Part shown: positions 11,601-23,200 of the stretch, in pieces
Layout: every line of letters starts with the position of its first letter
How positions within the stretch are numbered: position 1 is the stretch's first letter
From: Intoshia linei
Taxonomy: Eukaryota; Orthonectida; Rhopaluridae
NCBI GenBank assembly: GCA_001642005.1
Contig: LWCA01000267.1
Span: 1 to 36,321 of the forward strand
Length of the DNA stretch: 36,321 nucleotides
Reading direction: 5' to 3'
Program-made: the position numbers and the translations under genes
The notes under the pieces: generated by a model
Databases searched by the model: none
What the model was told of the DNA's origin: nothing
Seen by the model: the letters and a program-made list of their open reading frames with translations, nothing else

Positions 11601-12611
11601 AGTTTATAATCCCTGCTTTAGCTTAATTTCATTTCTAAAAGAATTTGGAAGCTAACACCCACAATGAATTTTAAATAATTTATTAATTATTTACTATGCC
11701 ATTTATAATTGGATAGTGTAAAGCGCAAAAACTCAACAAAAAGAAAATTTGATGTTAGTAAATTTACTAAGAATATAATAATTGTCAAAACATAATCAGC
11801 ACTTTAAAAATATATTTTAAAAATTTTATAAAATTTAAAATTGCGTAGAAATGAAAAACGAAGGAGTCATTTTATGAGATCGAAACTCATCTTTATGTAT
11901 TTCAAATGTGTATCGTACAGATATATATAATATACTTTGAAAAGGGCTAGCCAACTTAACTTCTTAGAGATTGACTCGATATTTTATGAGAATACTCGGG
12001 ACCGACTATAGTATAGTATAACTCAAATTAATCTTAATTTCTGCGGTTTAAAATACGACCTTAGAATTTTAGTTTTTGAAATTTCTCGGACGTTCAGTTT
12101 TTTCAATATACGGTTACACTGACATGTTTGGCACCAATATCTTTTTTAAATTAACTTGACTTTAAAAATAGATAAGCTTTATCGTAATTTATAACGAGAA
12201 ATGTGTTATTCATAAAAAATAAATTATAATATAATTAACCTTAATCTTTAGATTGTTATCTAAATAATTTTCATTAATTTTTGCTGTGAAAAGAGATTTT
12301 GGGTCTACATTATTCCTAAATTTAAGTAAATAAAAATGATTTTTTATTGAACCAATTTCTGTGAGTATCGTCAAATTCAATATTAGATACATGTCCACAT
12401 ACCGATGTCATAGTCATTTTACAATTTACATTGTCGATTTTGCAGATAAATTCATAATTTTTATTGTACACTGATTTACCTTCCTTCTATTGAAAAATGA
12501 TAAAATATATATTTTTTTCCATTTTACCGTTATACAGTGATTGTTTGAAAGGATTCGAGCTATTGATTTTGCAGCGTCATTTTTTTCAGCTACATTTAAA
12601 ATTTTAATCAT
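2620..12611 (-). CDS. TOP3A: DNA topoisomerase III alpha, exons 1-9 (3' part outside window)
   Basis: Type IA topoisomerase, the decatenase of the BLM/RMI complex that dissolves recombination intermediates in nucleus and mitochondria. Exons, all GT-AG and phase-consistent: 12536-12611 (ATG at 12611), 12353-12470, 12240-12315, 6923-7028, 5747-5798, 5359-5618, 3000-3100, 2888-2962, 2620-2800. Together they give 1,045 nt, about 348 residues. Exon 1 reads MIKILNVAEKNDAAKSIA. Exon 4 carries the Toprim motif WTDCDREGENIGFE, which binds the catalytic metal. Exon 6 has RIGAAFTRFQT and SYGSCQFPTVGFVVERF. Exon 9 has the catalytic tyrosine in GFVSYPRTETNIFP, near residue 320. The AEKNDAAK and SCQFP signatures fit TOP3A rather than TOP3B. 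The zinc-finger C-terminus is not seen and must lie left of position 1. Introns range from 37 nt (2963-2999 and 12316-12352) to 5,211 nt (7029-12239, packed with transposons). No inactivating change was seen in the exons. Confidence 0.95.
3249..3453. mobile_element. 205-bp Tigger-type MITE in a TOP3A intron
   Basis: Terminal inverted repeats CAGTCAATTTTGTTCTATTT and (right end reversed) CAGTCAATTCTGTTCTATAT, continuing into GAACAT. They are flanked by TA at 3247-3248 and 3454-3455. No coding capacity. The ends resemble the outer end of the Tigger at 1887 (CAGTCAAACCTGTTC), which suggests mobilisation by that family. Lies in the TOP3A intron 3101-5358. Confidence 0.85.
3470..4170 (+). repeat. 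Dispersed repeat R1, copy 1 (degraded)
   Basis: Shares ordered blocks with 20940-22445: an early block near 3480-3600 (AATCTACGCATT, then TATATTATTAACCAATATTT) and a late block near 4060-4165 (GTAGAATTTTTAAG, then ACATAACAGTCAA). Copies also occur reversed at 10749-11060 and at 36090-36240. Boundaries are approximate. It occupies most of the TOP3A intron 3101-5358. From 4170 to 5358 I see only AT-rich sequence without a recognisable gene. Confidence 0.6.
6283..6695. mobile_element. Short non-autonomous hAT-type element
   Basis: The left end reads TAGACCAGGGGTTCACAACC and the right end, reversed, reads TAGACCAGGGCTTCCCAAAC. This is the CAGGG-TTC-CAA pattern of Charlie-like hAT ends. Flanks AATAAAAT and TATTAAAT match at 6 of 8 positions, so a target duplication is only suggested. 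No open frame of note. Lies in TOP3A intron 5799-6922. The rest of that intron is featureless AT-rich DNA. Confidence 0.6.
7240..7410 (-). repeat. Dispersed repeat R2 with 29-bp tandem units, copy 1
   Basis: On the minus strand, two to three units of the form TTTACCAACC-N-GGAAAAA (7410-7338) are followed by a roughly 90-bp block containing ATGCGATTCTAAAACACGCT. The same block and units recur on the plus strand at 30890-31010 and 31318-31470. Nature unknown. Sits in the long TOP3A intron next to the piggyBac relic. Confidence 0.65.
7625..9194 (-). mobile_element. hAT transposon with decayed SCAND3/ZBED5-like transposase
   Basis: Ends are CAGTGTTTCCCAA and, reversed, CAGTGTTTTCCAA, flanked by a perfect 8-bp target duplication GTATAGAG (7617-7624 and 9195-9202). 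Minus-strand transposase fragments: 8831-8631 with SHSLNSRLFCQLC and LLLHTEVR; 8630-8320 in changing frames; 8303-7998 with the C-terminal dimerisation region PSSYFVERGFSVV and LLTKKRNRL. The N-terminal zinc finger and much of the catalytic core are missing, so it is internally deleted and dead. The right subterminal region carries a GCGCCC/GGGCGC stem. The element inserted into the piggyBac reading frame. Confidence 0.92.
9654..10417. mobile_element. 764-bp non-autonomous hAT-type element nested in piggyBac relic
   Basis: Ends are CAGCGTTCGTCCAACTATGG and, reversed, CAGCGTTCGTTAAAC. Flanks ACCTAGAT (9646-9653) and ATCTATAT (10418-10425) match at 6 of 8 positions, consistent with an aged 8-bp hAT target duplication. 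Subterminal GCGGCCCGCG motifs occur on both sides. No transposase. A related right-end fragment is at 33840-34000. Confidence 0.82.
10749..11060 (-). repeat. Dispersed repeat R1, copy 2, with the best-preserved reading frame
   Basis: Reverse complement of the block at 20985-21180 (shared GAGATTATTCTGAT / GGATTATTCTGAT, ACCCCAGAAAT, TACGCATTCCC, ATTTCGATTAAAAT). Read on the minus strand this copy stays open for about 55 codons and includes PEMYAFPVKNNLEYIINQYS. I do not recognise the protein. The frame ends just before the N-terminal block of the piggyBac relic. DNA at 11060-11450 is probably a diverged continuation. Confidence 0.55.
11453..11560 (+). repeat. Dispersed repeat R3, copy 2
   Basis: GACTTTATAAATTCTAAGAC, then ACACATACACAAACAAAAA, then AGCATATTATATAAG, the same order as at 1890-1990. 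Lies in TOP3A intron 3. I see nothing else in 11560-12239 beyond AT-rich sequence. Confidence 0.55.
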
Positions 12612-14289
12612 TTAATTTCAATGCAATTTTTTCAATTCGTAAAATAGTTTATTAACATAGAAAGTATTTAAGTAAAAGTTGTATTTACAATTCTACTATT
12701 GAATCTACTACAGACCAGAGCAGAGTTGTCAGAAAATTGCTCCACGGAGCAGTTCTATAACAACGACTCCAATTTCATAAATTTTACGAGTATACGTTTA
12801 AATTAGCCACTAAATAAAGGTCACAATTTAAGTTAAATTTTAAATTTAATCATGAAAACATTTATGTTTTGATGAATTTAACTTCAATTTGAAGTTTTAT
12901 ACTAGTTTTTACATTTACATTACTTTATTACTAAATTTTTAGTACTTTTTTTAAATATTTTCATGAGAATTGTTGTAATAGTTCAGTTGGAACTGTTACT
13001 GTAACTTCACTTTATATTTAACTTTTTTCAAGAACGAGTATTTTATCCATGATTTTATAATGTTAGATTCGGACATTAAATCTACAAGATTCCTTCAGAT
13101 CTAATAACCTATCTATCATTACATTACATTATCATACCATTACAAGAATGTTAATATTTTGTTATTTACTGAAATTTATTCTAAAAAGAAGTTTTTCATT
13201 AGATAATTATCAACTCACCATAAAAAATCTCATAAATATCAAGTTTGATAAAAAAAAATTTTAAGATGCAAAATTTCAGATAAATTCAATTTTATTGACC
13301 TGTAAAACATATTATTATGTTTTTTAGGGAGTAAAAATTTAATAGAATAGTAAAATTACTAATAAAAATATCAAATGTTTTAGATATTTAATTATACAAA
13401 TATGTATATCGTTAGAATCAAAAAAATACTTGATTATTTTAATGTTACATTATGTTTCTTTTTACATTATATACAGAGTTGTGCACAATAGCTCGTATTT
13501 CAGTGCACAACAGTTTAAATATATTTATTTTCTTTAGACAATGACACTGTGGCAGTGTAATATATTTTTATGTCAATAATGCAATTGTAAAACATTTCTA
13601 AAAATCATAAGAATGTGATCATCTCTTGTTGTTATGTCATACCGTTTAACTTGAGATAAATAATATAAAATTAACCAAATTTAAATACCCCAAAAAAGTA
13701 ACAAAAAACGTATATAAATATTTATTTATAATAACAATAAAATTATTTTTTCACAGTCATAGCATATATATGCTTATAATATATTGTGGAAATCCAAAAG
13801 CATAAAAGTTTTGGTACAGATAATCTAAATTTTTAATCAAATATCATTGAATCTGTTGTATTTAAACCTTTATTTAGATTTTCCTGATTATAAGATCATT
13901 AAGGATTTACAAAATTGTACCTCCTACTCTGAATAGGGTATTTGGAAACCCCTTAGAAAAAATAACAGTAAAAATATTAAGCCTTTTTTCATTTGAAGGT
14001 TTTCGATTGCAAATTTGCATTTTTCCTAATTGAGACCAAATTTAATTTTTTAAAGTTGGACATCGTGGATATACGTCCCACTAAATCTTAGTGACTAAGA
14101 AATGTTCCCAATTTTAAATAAAAAACTCATAATTAACATTCATATTAAACCCGATATTATATACATTATTATATATCATGTAGATATATATTAAATATAA
14201 TCTAGCTTAAGGGTCTCATGCATTTTTTTATTCATTCATAAATTTTAATTTAGATAGTTATCGTTTTGTTTTAAGGCCTAAAAAAATTG
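12612..14289. other. Intergenic region between VWA3-like gene and TOP3A
   Basis: Between the candidate 3' end of the VWA3-like gene and the TOP3A start codon. No supported gene. The sequence is AT-rich. The TOP3A promoter must lie near 12612-13000 and the VWA3 polyadenylation site to the right, but I see no motif that fixes either. Small palindromes occur, such as GTTGTGCAC / GTGCACAAC at 13478-13511 with a 16-nt spacer. Confidence 0.6.
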
Positions 14290-17200
14290 TCATTTATGAT
14301 GTGCGGTAGATGGTAAACAATACAAAGTGGTCACTTTTCGAGCGCTTATTATATTTATCAACTCCAAAATAGGACAATTACAAAGGTAATACTGCATTTT
14401 ATTTTTTTACAGTTAATAATTTAAGTTCTAATACCTTTTATTCATATGAGAAAAGTTGACGGTAATTTGATCAGCATCAAAAGTGTTAATTTTCACAATT
14501 TTGGCAATACTATATTGTGTTTTTTTAGCATTTATCGGAGCTAAAACGTAGTCACCTAGCCTGATATACATAGCGTTAGCCGAAGCAATAAAAAAATACA
14601 AATTGGTGATTATATCGGTTTTGTAATCAGACCATTCTACGAGATAATTCATTTGATACTTCTCTAATTGCTTTGTAATTATTCCTAAATTTATTTATAT
14701 TCACAACAATATCTAAAAGGCGAACTTGGTTTAATATGTTATTATTAGGGCGCGCAAACGTTAATGGCAATTTTTGATATGTTCATAAACATAAAATTAA
14801 AACATGAATAATAATATTATGTACATATGTGTATTAGGAATGTGAATTTTATTACTTTTTTGCGAAAATACAAAAGTGACACACCATACGTGGAAGATGG
14901 GGTTGAATGATACACAATTATCAAAAAATTATATAAAAATGATTAAAAAAAACCATGGGGCAAAGCACTTCAAAATATGAATAATGAGCAAAATTTAATT
15001 TATTTTGTATAGTAAATTTCATAGTAATAATTATTTCCATAACAACTAATTTTCAATTTAAATTTTTTTTATATTTATTTAGTTTTCTCATTGGAATCGG
15101 TTTTTTGTCAATTCAGCGTTCATGATTCGCTAGACGATAATTTTTCGCATCTTTATAGCTATTAGTATAAAAAAATTTATATTTAAAATAATATTTTTAA
15201 GAAATTTGTAATATATTAGTTACTGTGAACTATATATTGTTCAAAATTGTAGAGGCGATACACCACGGTTTTTTTTAACCGTTAAGAGGTAAAATTAGAT
15301 GTAAATTGAATATTTTCAAAAATGTTCATATGGTGGAAGGGTGCACTTTTGATATAAAAATTTGTTCACATCCCTAAAGTGAACATTAATTTTTTAATTA
15401 AAATTTAATTCACATATTTATGACTCTAGAGCAGAAGGTTAGACTGAATTTGCATGGAGATTCAAATGTGAAAAAAATTATTACGCTGGCCGAACAAAAA
15501 AATCTTTACTGAAACCATTATTAAACTAATAGTTTTACAATTGTAATTAATAAAATAAAATAATAAACAATAATAATGGAATAAGTGTATAACTAATGCT
15601 AAAATTTTTGTGCACCACCATAAACCAACGTTTCCGAAATTAAGGTTAACGGAAGAAATTTCATATTAACGAATATACTTAATTCAATTTTGATTGTTAA
15701 TTTTTATTAAAAAGAAGATTAAATAAGTAAATTACAGTATTAAGACAGTATACAAAATAAATATAAAACTACATTTATATTAATATATAATATAAAATAT
15801 TTATTGTCAATTGGTCATTTTTTTATGTTGTTTCTTACAGTGTAATTGACACAAAATAAATAAAAAATTGATTCAATTGCAATCTTATTGTACCTCGGCT
15901 ATCCAATTGATTCCTTTTCTTTGTGAAAATGCCATTATTGCAAAAAATGTTATTTCCACCAATCACATTGTTGAAAATGATATCATTAAAAATTTTGTGG
16001 ATTCGAAGCAGTACAGAGCCCTCTTAGTGGGAGCCTCGACAAATTTATTTTTAAAAATGAATATGATTAATTAATTAAATTATATTATATAATATTTTAA
16101 TAAATTTTATTTATTAATTTTAGTTAATTAATTTAATTATAAATATAGAATTTGAATCTAGACCGTCATATGGTCATTTATATCCCCTCTCCACGGTCGA
16201 ATCCTGTAGTATAATGTATATTAAAATTACCAATATCAAAGCATCTTTTATTTTCTCTCCAGGCAATGGCAGTTTGCCCAATGTTAGAAAAAAGACATTT
16301 TTGAATATACTCTACAACAGGCTGATAATGAGAATCTTTAAGAATAAAAATATTTTTTAATAGCTCTATCCTATTACTCCCATCAAAATATTTAATTTTT
16401 GCCGAAAGATTATTTTTTTCATGAGATAGTGACTTGATGACGCCTGGAGCCAAAAAATTATGAAAGTGGCAATATGGCGCTATAACTGGTATTTTATTCA
16501 AAGTTTTAAATTTAGTCAAATTGTTGTTATGATAATAATTTAATGCACTCATATTGGAATGTATCATGTCATACTCGGAAACGAGGAAAAGTACATTTGA
16601 CTTTGACTTTACAAAATACAATCTTTGATTATCTAAACATTTGACAATGGTTTCAAGATAAAAAAATCCGTCATTTTTATTTCTCACGTAAACGGATTCA
16701 TTCATTTTATACCTGGGCGATTTTTCTTGGTCAGTATGATATATACTTGCATTAGAACACTTTGATAATTGATCTATAGAGTTGAATTTAGATGTGGAAT
16801 ATGTTTCATTTAAGGCGATACTACGTGAATGTGACTCCGTATCTTCAGTGTTTTGATGTTTTAATAATTCGGATTTGTCACAAATACTAGATCCAATAGA
16901 CGAATGTGATGTTTCTAAAGTATCTAATTTGTCTGATATAGATGTTGAATTTTTAAAAGAATGATCATTATGTAATGATTTAATTTTTTTATGTGAAGCT
17001 TTATATTCATCTTTTTTTGAACCTTCCGTGTCAGATTGAACACTACAACAAATGAATGAATCCGAATGGACTGGTTTATCAACTACATAATTATATTTTA
17101 TTTCATTTTCCTTTTCAATCATTCCCAGTTCCATTTCAGATGTTTGCAATAGCCTAGGCGAAACTGCCAGGTACTTTGATCGGATTGAATCATAGCTCTC

Positions 17201-20200
17201 CGAATCGATCAACTTGACTGTGTTGCTATCCAAAATTTCTTTTTGTGATTTTTCATTTAGTTTAATTTGAGCACAAAGTAAATTGTTAAAATTTGAAGCA
17301 AATAATTTATTACGATCTGTACATTTGACCATTTTGAAATTTCTAGTGTCAATCTTATCTAAAGATGCTATAAACTTGACAAATGAATTGTATCTCAATT
17401 TATGAATTTTTATAAGATTATTAATATCAAAATATTCCATTTGGCCATTAAACAATGTTACTTGGTATTTTTTAATTTTGAAACTGGTGTATCTGTCAGC
17501 ATTACCACTGTCATGGTCTATGTTGAGGACTACGCCAGGAACATAACACATAAAATTATTTTCGCCATTCTTAATCAATGCTAAAACGCAATCATCCTTG
17601 TCCGGTCTCGGTCTGGAGGAGGAACCACCAATGTTTATAACACTGTCTATAGGCACTTCTCTCGAAGCCAATAGCTGGTCAAACTTAACCATGTAATGGT
17701 TTGGAGCCAATAATTTCGATATTCTACCACAATAAAAATAACCGTCATAGTAATTACGAGCAATAACTCTTCCACCTTTGGCACTGCCTGTATGCATCAA
17801 CCGTTTGGGTATCTTTGGTTTGTTCATATTAGTATCATTTAAAGGTTTATATTTACTTTGACTAGTTTCATTTATACATTTGTAATACAGTTTTTTCAAA
17901 TTTTTTAAATTTTTCTTACCAAATTTTATTTCGTTCTTGACAATAGTCAATTCACTACGCCATATAGATTTTAATTCGTTTGATTGGTTAATTGATTTAA
18001 ATCTTTTATTATTTTTATCGAGTAAAACTTTAAATGCGTCTGTACGATCACCACAATGCCAGAAATCAAAATTTTGTTTAGATTGATTCGTTAATGTTGA
18101 ATATTCACTTTCATTTTTATCAAGTCTGGAATATATTTTTAGTTTTATAGCTTTAATAATAGATCTATCATATGGATCAATCATAATATTTTGATCCTTC
18201 ATAATCAGACGCAAAAATTTGTTGAAATTAGAATTTTTCCTATTAAAATGAATTGGTAGTTTTGGTTCAATTATATCGTGGTTTTCCATGTAATTACATT
18301 CAGACTTACTCATGTATACATTCCATAAAAAAAAGTTGAAAACTGCTTTCATATCTATTATTGTAGCGTTTATTTCCTTTTCATAACTTTTAATACATAT
18401 ACATTGTGGATTCACTAGAGTTAAATTGGTTTTACTTTCATCAAAAGTTTTATACGCAACAGGTAATATATTTTTATACACCTTGGCACAGACATTTTTG
18501 TTTAAAATTGGAACATATTTTGGCTTGTGATCAATTGATCCATTCACTAGAATTTGTTCAATTGTCATTTTATTAGCTTCTAACCCAAATTTCCGAACCC
18601 ATAACCACATACACAAATATTTCCCATTAATCTCATCAGTCGAAGAAGAAAAATAAACATTTTGAGTACTTTTACTCAATAAACTCTTTTGATTTCTATA
18701 CAATTGCGATTCATTTATATTGTGCAAATCAGGTAGAGAATTATATTTTTTGCGACAATTTAATTGGTTTTGATGTAATTCATTGCCATTTTTTAAATTG
18801 TCATAATTTTTAATATAATTTGATTCGTCTTTTGTATTTTTGACAATGACTTGATTTTGATTTATGCATTCGTTTTTAATTTGATTTATTAAATTTAAAA
18901 AATGCTTTCCTTTCTCAATTTCGTTTTCTAGAATCATATAATCATGCGATTTCCATCGTTCTTTGATTTGGTATAATCCTGGTAAATTAAAATTAAATGA
19001 ATGAAACCTTCCACCACTAATTTTAGACAAATCCAGCAAAAACCTAATTGCCTCTTTGTCATCCATGTTGAATGATATGGTGTGAATCACTGGTTTATAA
19101 TATTTTTTGTTTTGTACAGTAATTTTTTCGGTATGGATACCAGCAGGATAACTATTTTTATAAAAATCTTCAATAAAAGAAATGATATGATGCATGGGTA
19201 TATTTGGACGTCCATCCGTCAACAAATAAATTCCGTGCACCTCTTGATCACATAATGTTCTCTTGAGTGTATCCATAATATTTGTTGTTCCATAACATTC
19301 AATATTATTTATCCAATCTAAAGCCGATTCAAGACTGGTATCATCAACAGTTATCATATGTTTTGACCACAAACACATGTTACTACCAAAAATTATTAAA
19401 TTAAATTTTTCGACGTGCACAATTTGTTCCATCATCAATTGTCTCAATTTCTTTTTGACAAATTTAATCTTATTGGTCATTGACGTTGAAACATCAATAA
19501 GTATGTAAACATTCGATTCGGTTATGGTACCAAATAACTCTCTACTACCATGTTGCAACCATCGCATACGTTGATTTATTGATTTAAATAAAGCCTCCAA
19601 TTTACGGTCATATTCTTTATATATTTCTTCAGTCACATTAACGTGTACGATGGAACCATCCATCCACTCAATGTGTGGAAATTTTCCATTACAATATAAT
19701 GCATTTATAAATACCACCTTATCAAAGTCATCGTTTGTTTTGTAAACTGTATCATATCTTTTAATTGGAGTATATTTGTGTCGATTTCTGAAATCTAATA
19801 TCCCATCGCAATGTCTAAATGATATTGGCTTAAGTACATTGTAGATCCCCAAACTTCTCGCTTTTATTCCGTTTAATTCAATCCATCTCTCAGAGCTTAT
19901 GTTTTCCATGTCAATTTCTCTTTCGATAGTTTCATTTTTTTTTGTGGTTGTATCATTCATTGTGCCTTTTTGCATATAGTCTTCAATGAATTTTAACGTG
20001 TCGTATATTCGATTGGATTTTTCCAATTCTTCGTACAAAATTTTTACTTCATCGTTCAAATAATTATCTGGTGTTCCCTTTATGCGTTGCTTTTCATGGT
20101 TCAAGCCTTCTTGGTCTATTGGTGCATCTTTTCTTAATAAATTTGACACGGTTTCATCTATTGATTTTTTATGTTCATGTATTATCTCATTCTTTGATTC

Positions 20201-23200
20201 TGTGTAATTGTTTATTCGAAATTGTGTCCCATAGAAATGAAGTCTAGATTATATAAATTAGTTATATTCTCAGAATATTATTCTGGTTATCCTTACTTAT
20301 ATAAAATGCTTTGTTTGTCTGTGTGTGTTATCGTTTATTTCAATAACTACGAATCTTAGAATTTTATAAAGTCAATAAAAAACATTAATAATATAATAAA
20401 ATACCAAATTTAGTCTAGCGCTACCAAAACTTAAAAAATGTTATACCGATCCTGATAGATACAGCGCCCCTAGGTGGGTGCTACCTCCTACGTTAATCAC
20501 TGGCATATATCAATCAAAAACTTTTAATTATAATAATAATATAATAAATATATTTTTTAATTTTTTCATAGATATAATTTTTATACCTTCCATTGCATAT
20601 TTTGGTAAATTTTTTCAATTTTTCATGTATTTTTGAATTCAGCATATTGAATGCGACAACATCAACTTTTAAATTAATTAAATTTGCCTAAAATCAAATA
20701 TTTACATATATTAAACATTCTTACTTATATAATATTCAGTCTAAGTCCTATTTAACGGAATTCATAATTATTTTGAATTCCTATAAAACGGAAAATATTC
20801 CTATTTAACAGAATTTCAAAATTTTGACGAATCAAAAATTCCGTTAAGAAAAATTTATTATATCAAGAATCATACAAATCTATAAAGATTCTAACATATC
20901 CAACATACTAACATATTTAAATTTAATTGAAAAAATAAAAATAATGACATCAAGGATCAAAAATATGAAATAATTAACGGTCCGAAAATTTAAAAATAGG
21001 ATTATTCTGATAAAGCTTATTCCAATTGATATAAATACAAAATTTCAACCCCAGAAATCTACGCATTCCCGATGAAAAATAATTTTTAATATATTATCAA
21101 TCAATATTTTTCAAATATTTCGATTAAAATAAAAATGAAAATGCAAATTGATCCTACAATTTTAAAAATAAAGTGCAATTTGTAGTCTACATATTTCCCA
21201 TGAAGACATATGGGTGAAAATCTATATAATTCATTTATTTGTAATTTTTTTCATTGATACGCAATTTTTAAATTTCAAATTTTCATTTTCCAAACATTTT
21301 TTATAATCTTCAAATTTAACACTACAGCAACTAATTTATAAAATTAAATTTATATTAACTGAAACTTTATTTTTTTTATTGATAATTGTTACAAATTTAA
21401 CATAAAATGGTAAAAAGAAAAGTAACATTCACAAGAAAAAAGGCCAAAAGTATAGAAAAATTTTTAACATCATTTATTTTTATATTATAATCCTTTGCAA
21501 TAATGGTAAAATTCGACTTAAATGTTTATAAAGTGAAGATTTAATTAATTAATTATTGATACACAATTGGTATTTTTTAAGTATTTATTAAATTGATACT
21601 GAATATATGTCATCACTAGGGCGGTTTTTTTAACCTATAAAATAGAAAAATTGTAACTTTATTAACCTATAAAAATTTTCTAATTACAAAAATATAAACT
21701 TCAAATTGGCAAATGTAAATTTCTATTTTGCAATATATTTTTTTTCAAATTGATATCTTTTTAGATCGACTTTTAGGAAATTTTGGCATTCTAATAATAA
21801 TACTATATCAATCTATGTCATATAAATAATATAAAATTAAAATGACTTTGTGATTTAACTTAAATCGCAATGAATGTCAATAATTTTTGATATAACGAAA
21901 TTTATATTTTAAAAAAATGTACTTTAAAATCACTTATTTCACTATGTAAATTTATTAACTTTTAAAATAAAAATGTAACTTTTGTAACTTTATCAAATTT
22001 TAATTAGCTAATTAATATACATAATATTAATATCATCATGCTTGTAATTTCATGCAGATAAACATAACAAAAATTAACTTTATTAACTTTTGGCCGCCCT
22101 AGTCATCACATTGAAAATGACAAAATAGGTTTTTATAATTTTATTTTTTCTGGAATTTATGCTATTTTGAACAATTTTTAGGATTGGATTATTTTTACTT
22201 TATTTTTAATATTATACACACATTCTGTCTAATAAATTTAAAAAATGGGATAACAATTGTTTTTAAATTCTTTACGCAAATGTTAACAAAACAAAGGATT
22301 GATAAATAGTTAATAGTAGAATTTTTAAGTTAGATTTTCAACGTGAATTTATTTTTTTGGTATAATAAAAGAGTGCCCGCGGCAGAACTAGGTGCTTTTT
22401 GTACGTAGTACAAAACTGCCAAGCTTGTTTATTGTATAGTCAGCTTTAATTTTGTATTGTAAGTTACAGTTTGAGTAAAATTTAACAAAATGAAAAATAT
22501 AACTAAGCTGGGCGCACTTAAAAAAATTTCGTTTTGATATATAAAATACGGGAAAAAATTATATGAAGCACATTATTTGTTTAAATAAATAATAATTTTT
22601 TAACCTACTTTGCTTGATATTATGTTGATTGAATTCTCGATGCTTTTTCCATCCGTTATCCACAATATCGAATTGCATGACTAATATATTTTTAGATAAA
22701 TTCGTAAACACGTACATTATGATTTATTATGGGATAAAAAGTAAGTATGTAAGTAAATATCATTATTAAAAGTCCACATATTACATTTTTAATACAATGT
22801 TTACATTTTTTATTCAATTTAAAATTATATAAAAAAATAAAACACAGATTCCACGTAAAAAACGACCATTTTGTATATCTTATTCAGAATTCACTAGTGT
22901 GGCACACGTATCAAAATATCAAGAACAATTAGTTAAACATGTTATGTTTGAATTGAAGATGTTAAAGTTAGAGCTTTAATATTAACAAAATATTAATTAC
23001 TGAATGTTGGATAACAATAAATGATATGTGTTGTCATAGATCATTACACCTCCGTCGTTAACATAATAGATAATATGGGAATTATTTTGGTTTAAAGTGA
23101 TTCCTGATTGGGCGTTTCTTGTATAAATATTTATTTTTGTTTCGAATGGTTAAAGTTAGAATTTGGTCGTATTTTTGTAGTAAAGGTAGGAATCGTATGC

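Noticed and set aside
15868-16074. Plus-strand open frame of about 68 codons beside the long VWA3 exon
   Set aside because: No recognisable motif and no sign of conserved sequence; probably a chance frame in intronic DNA.
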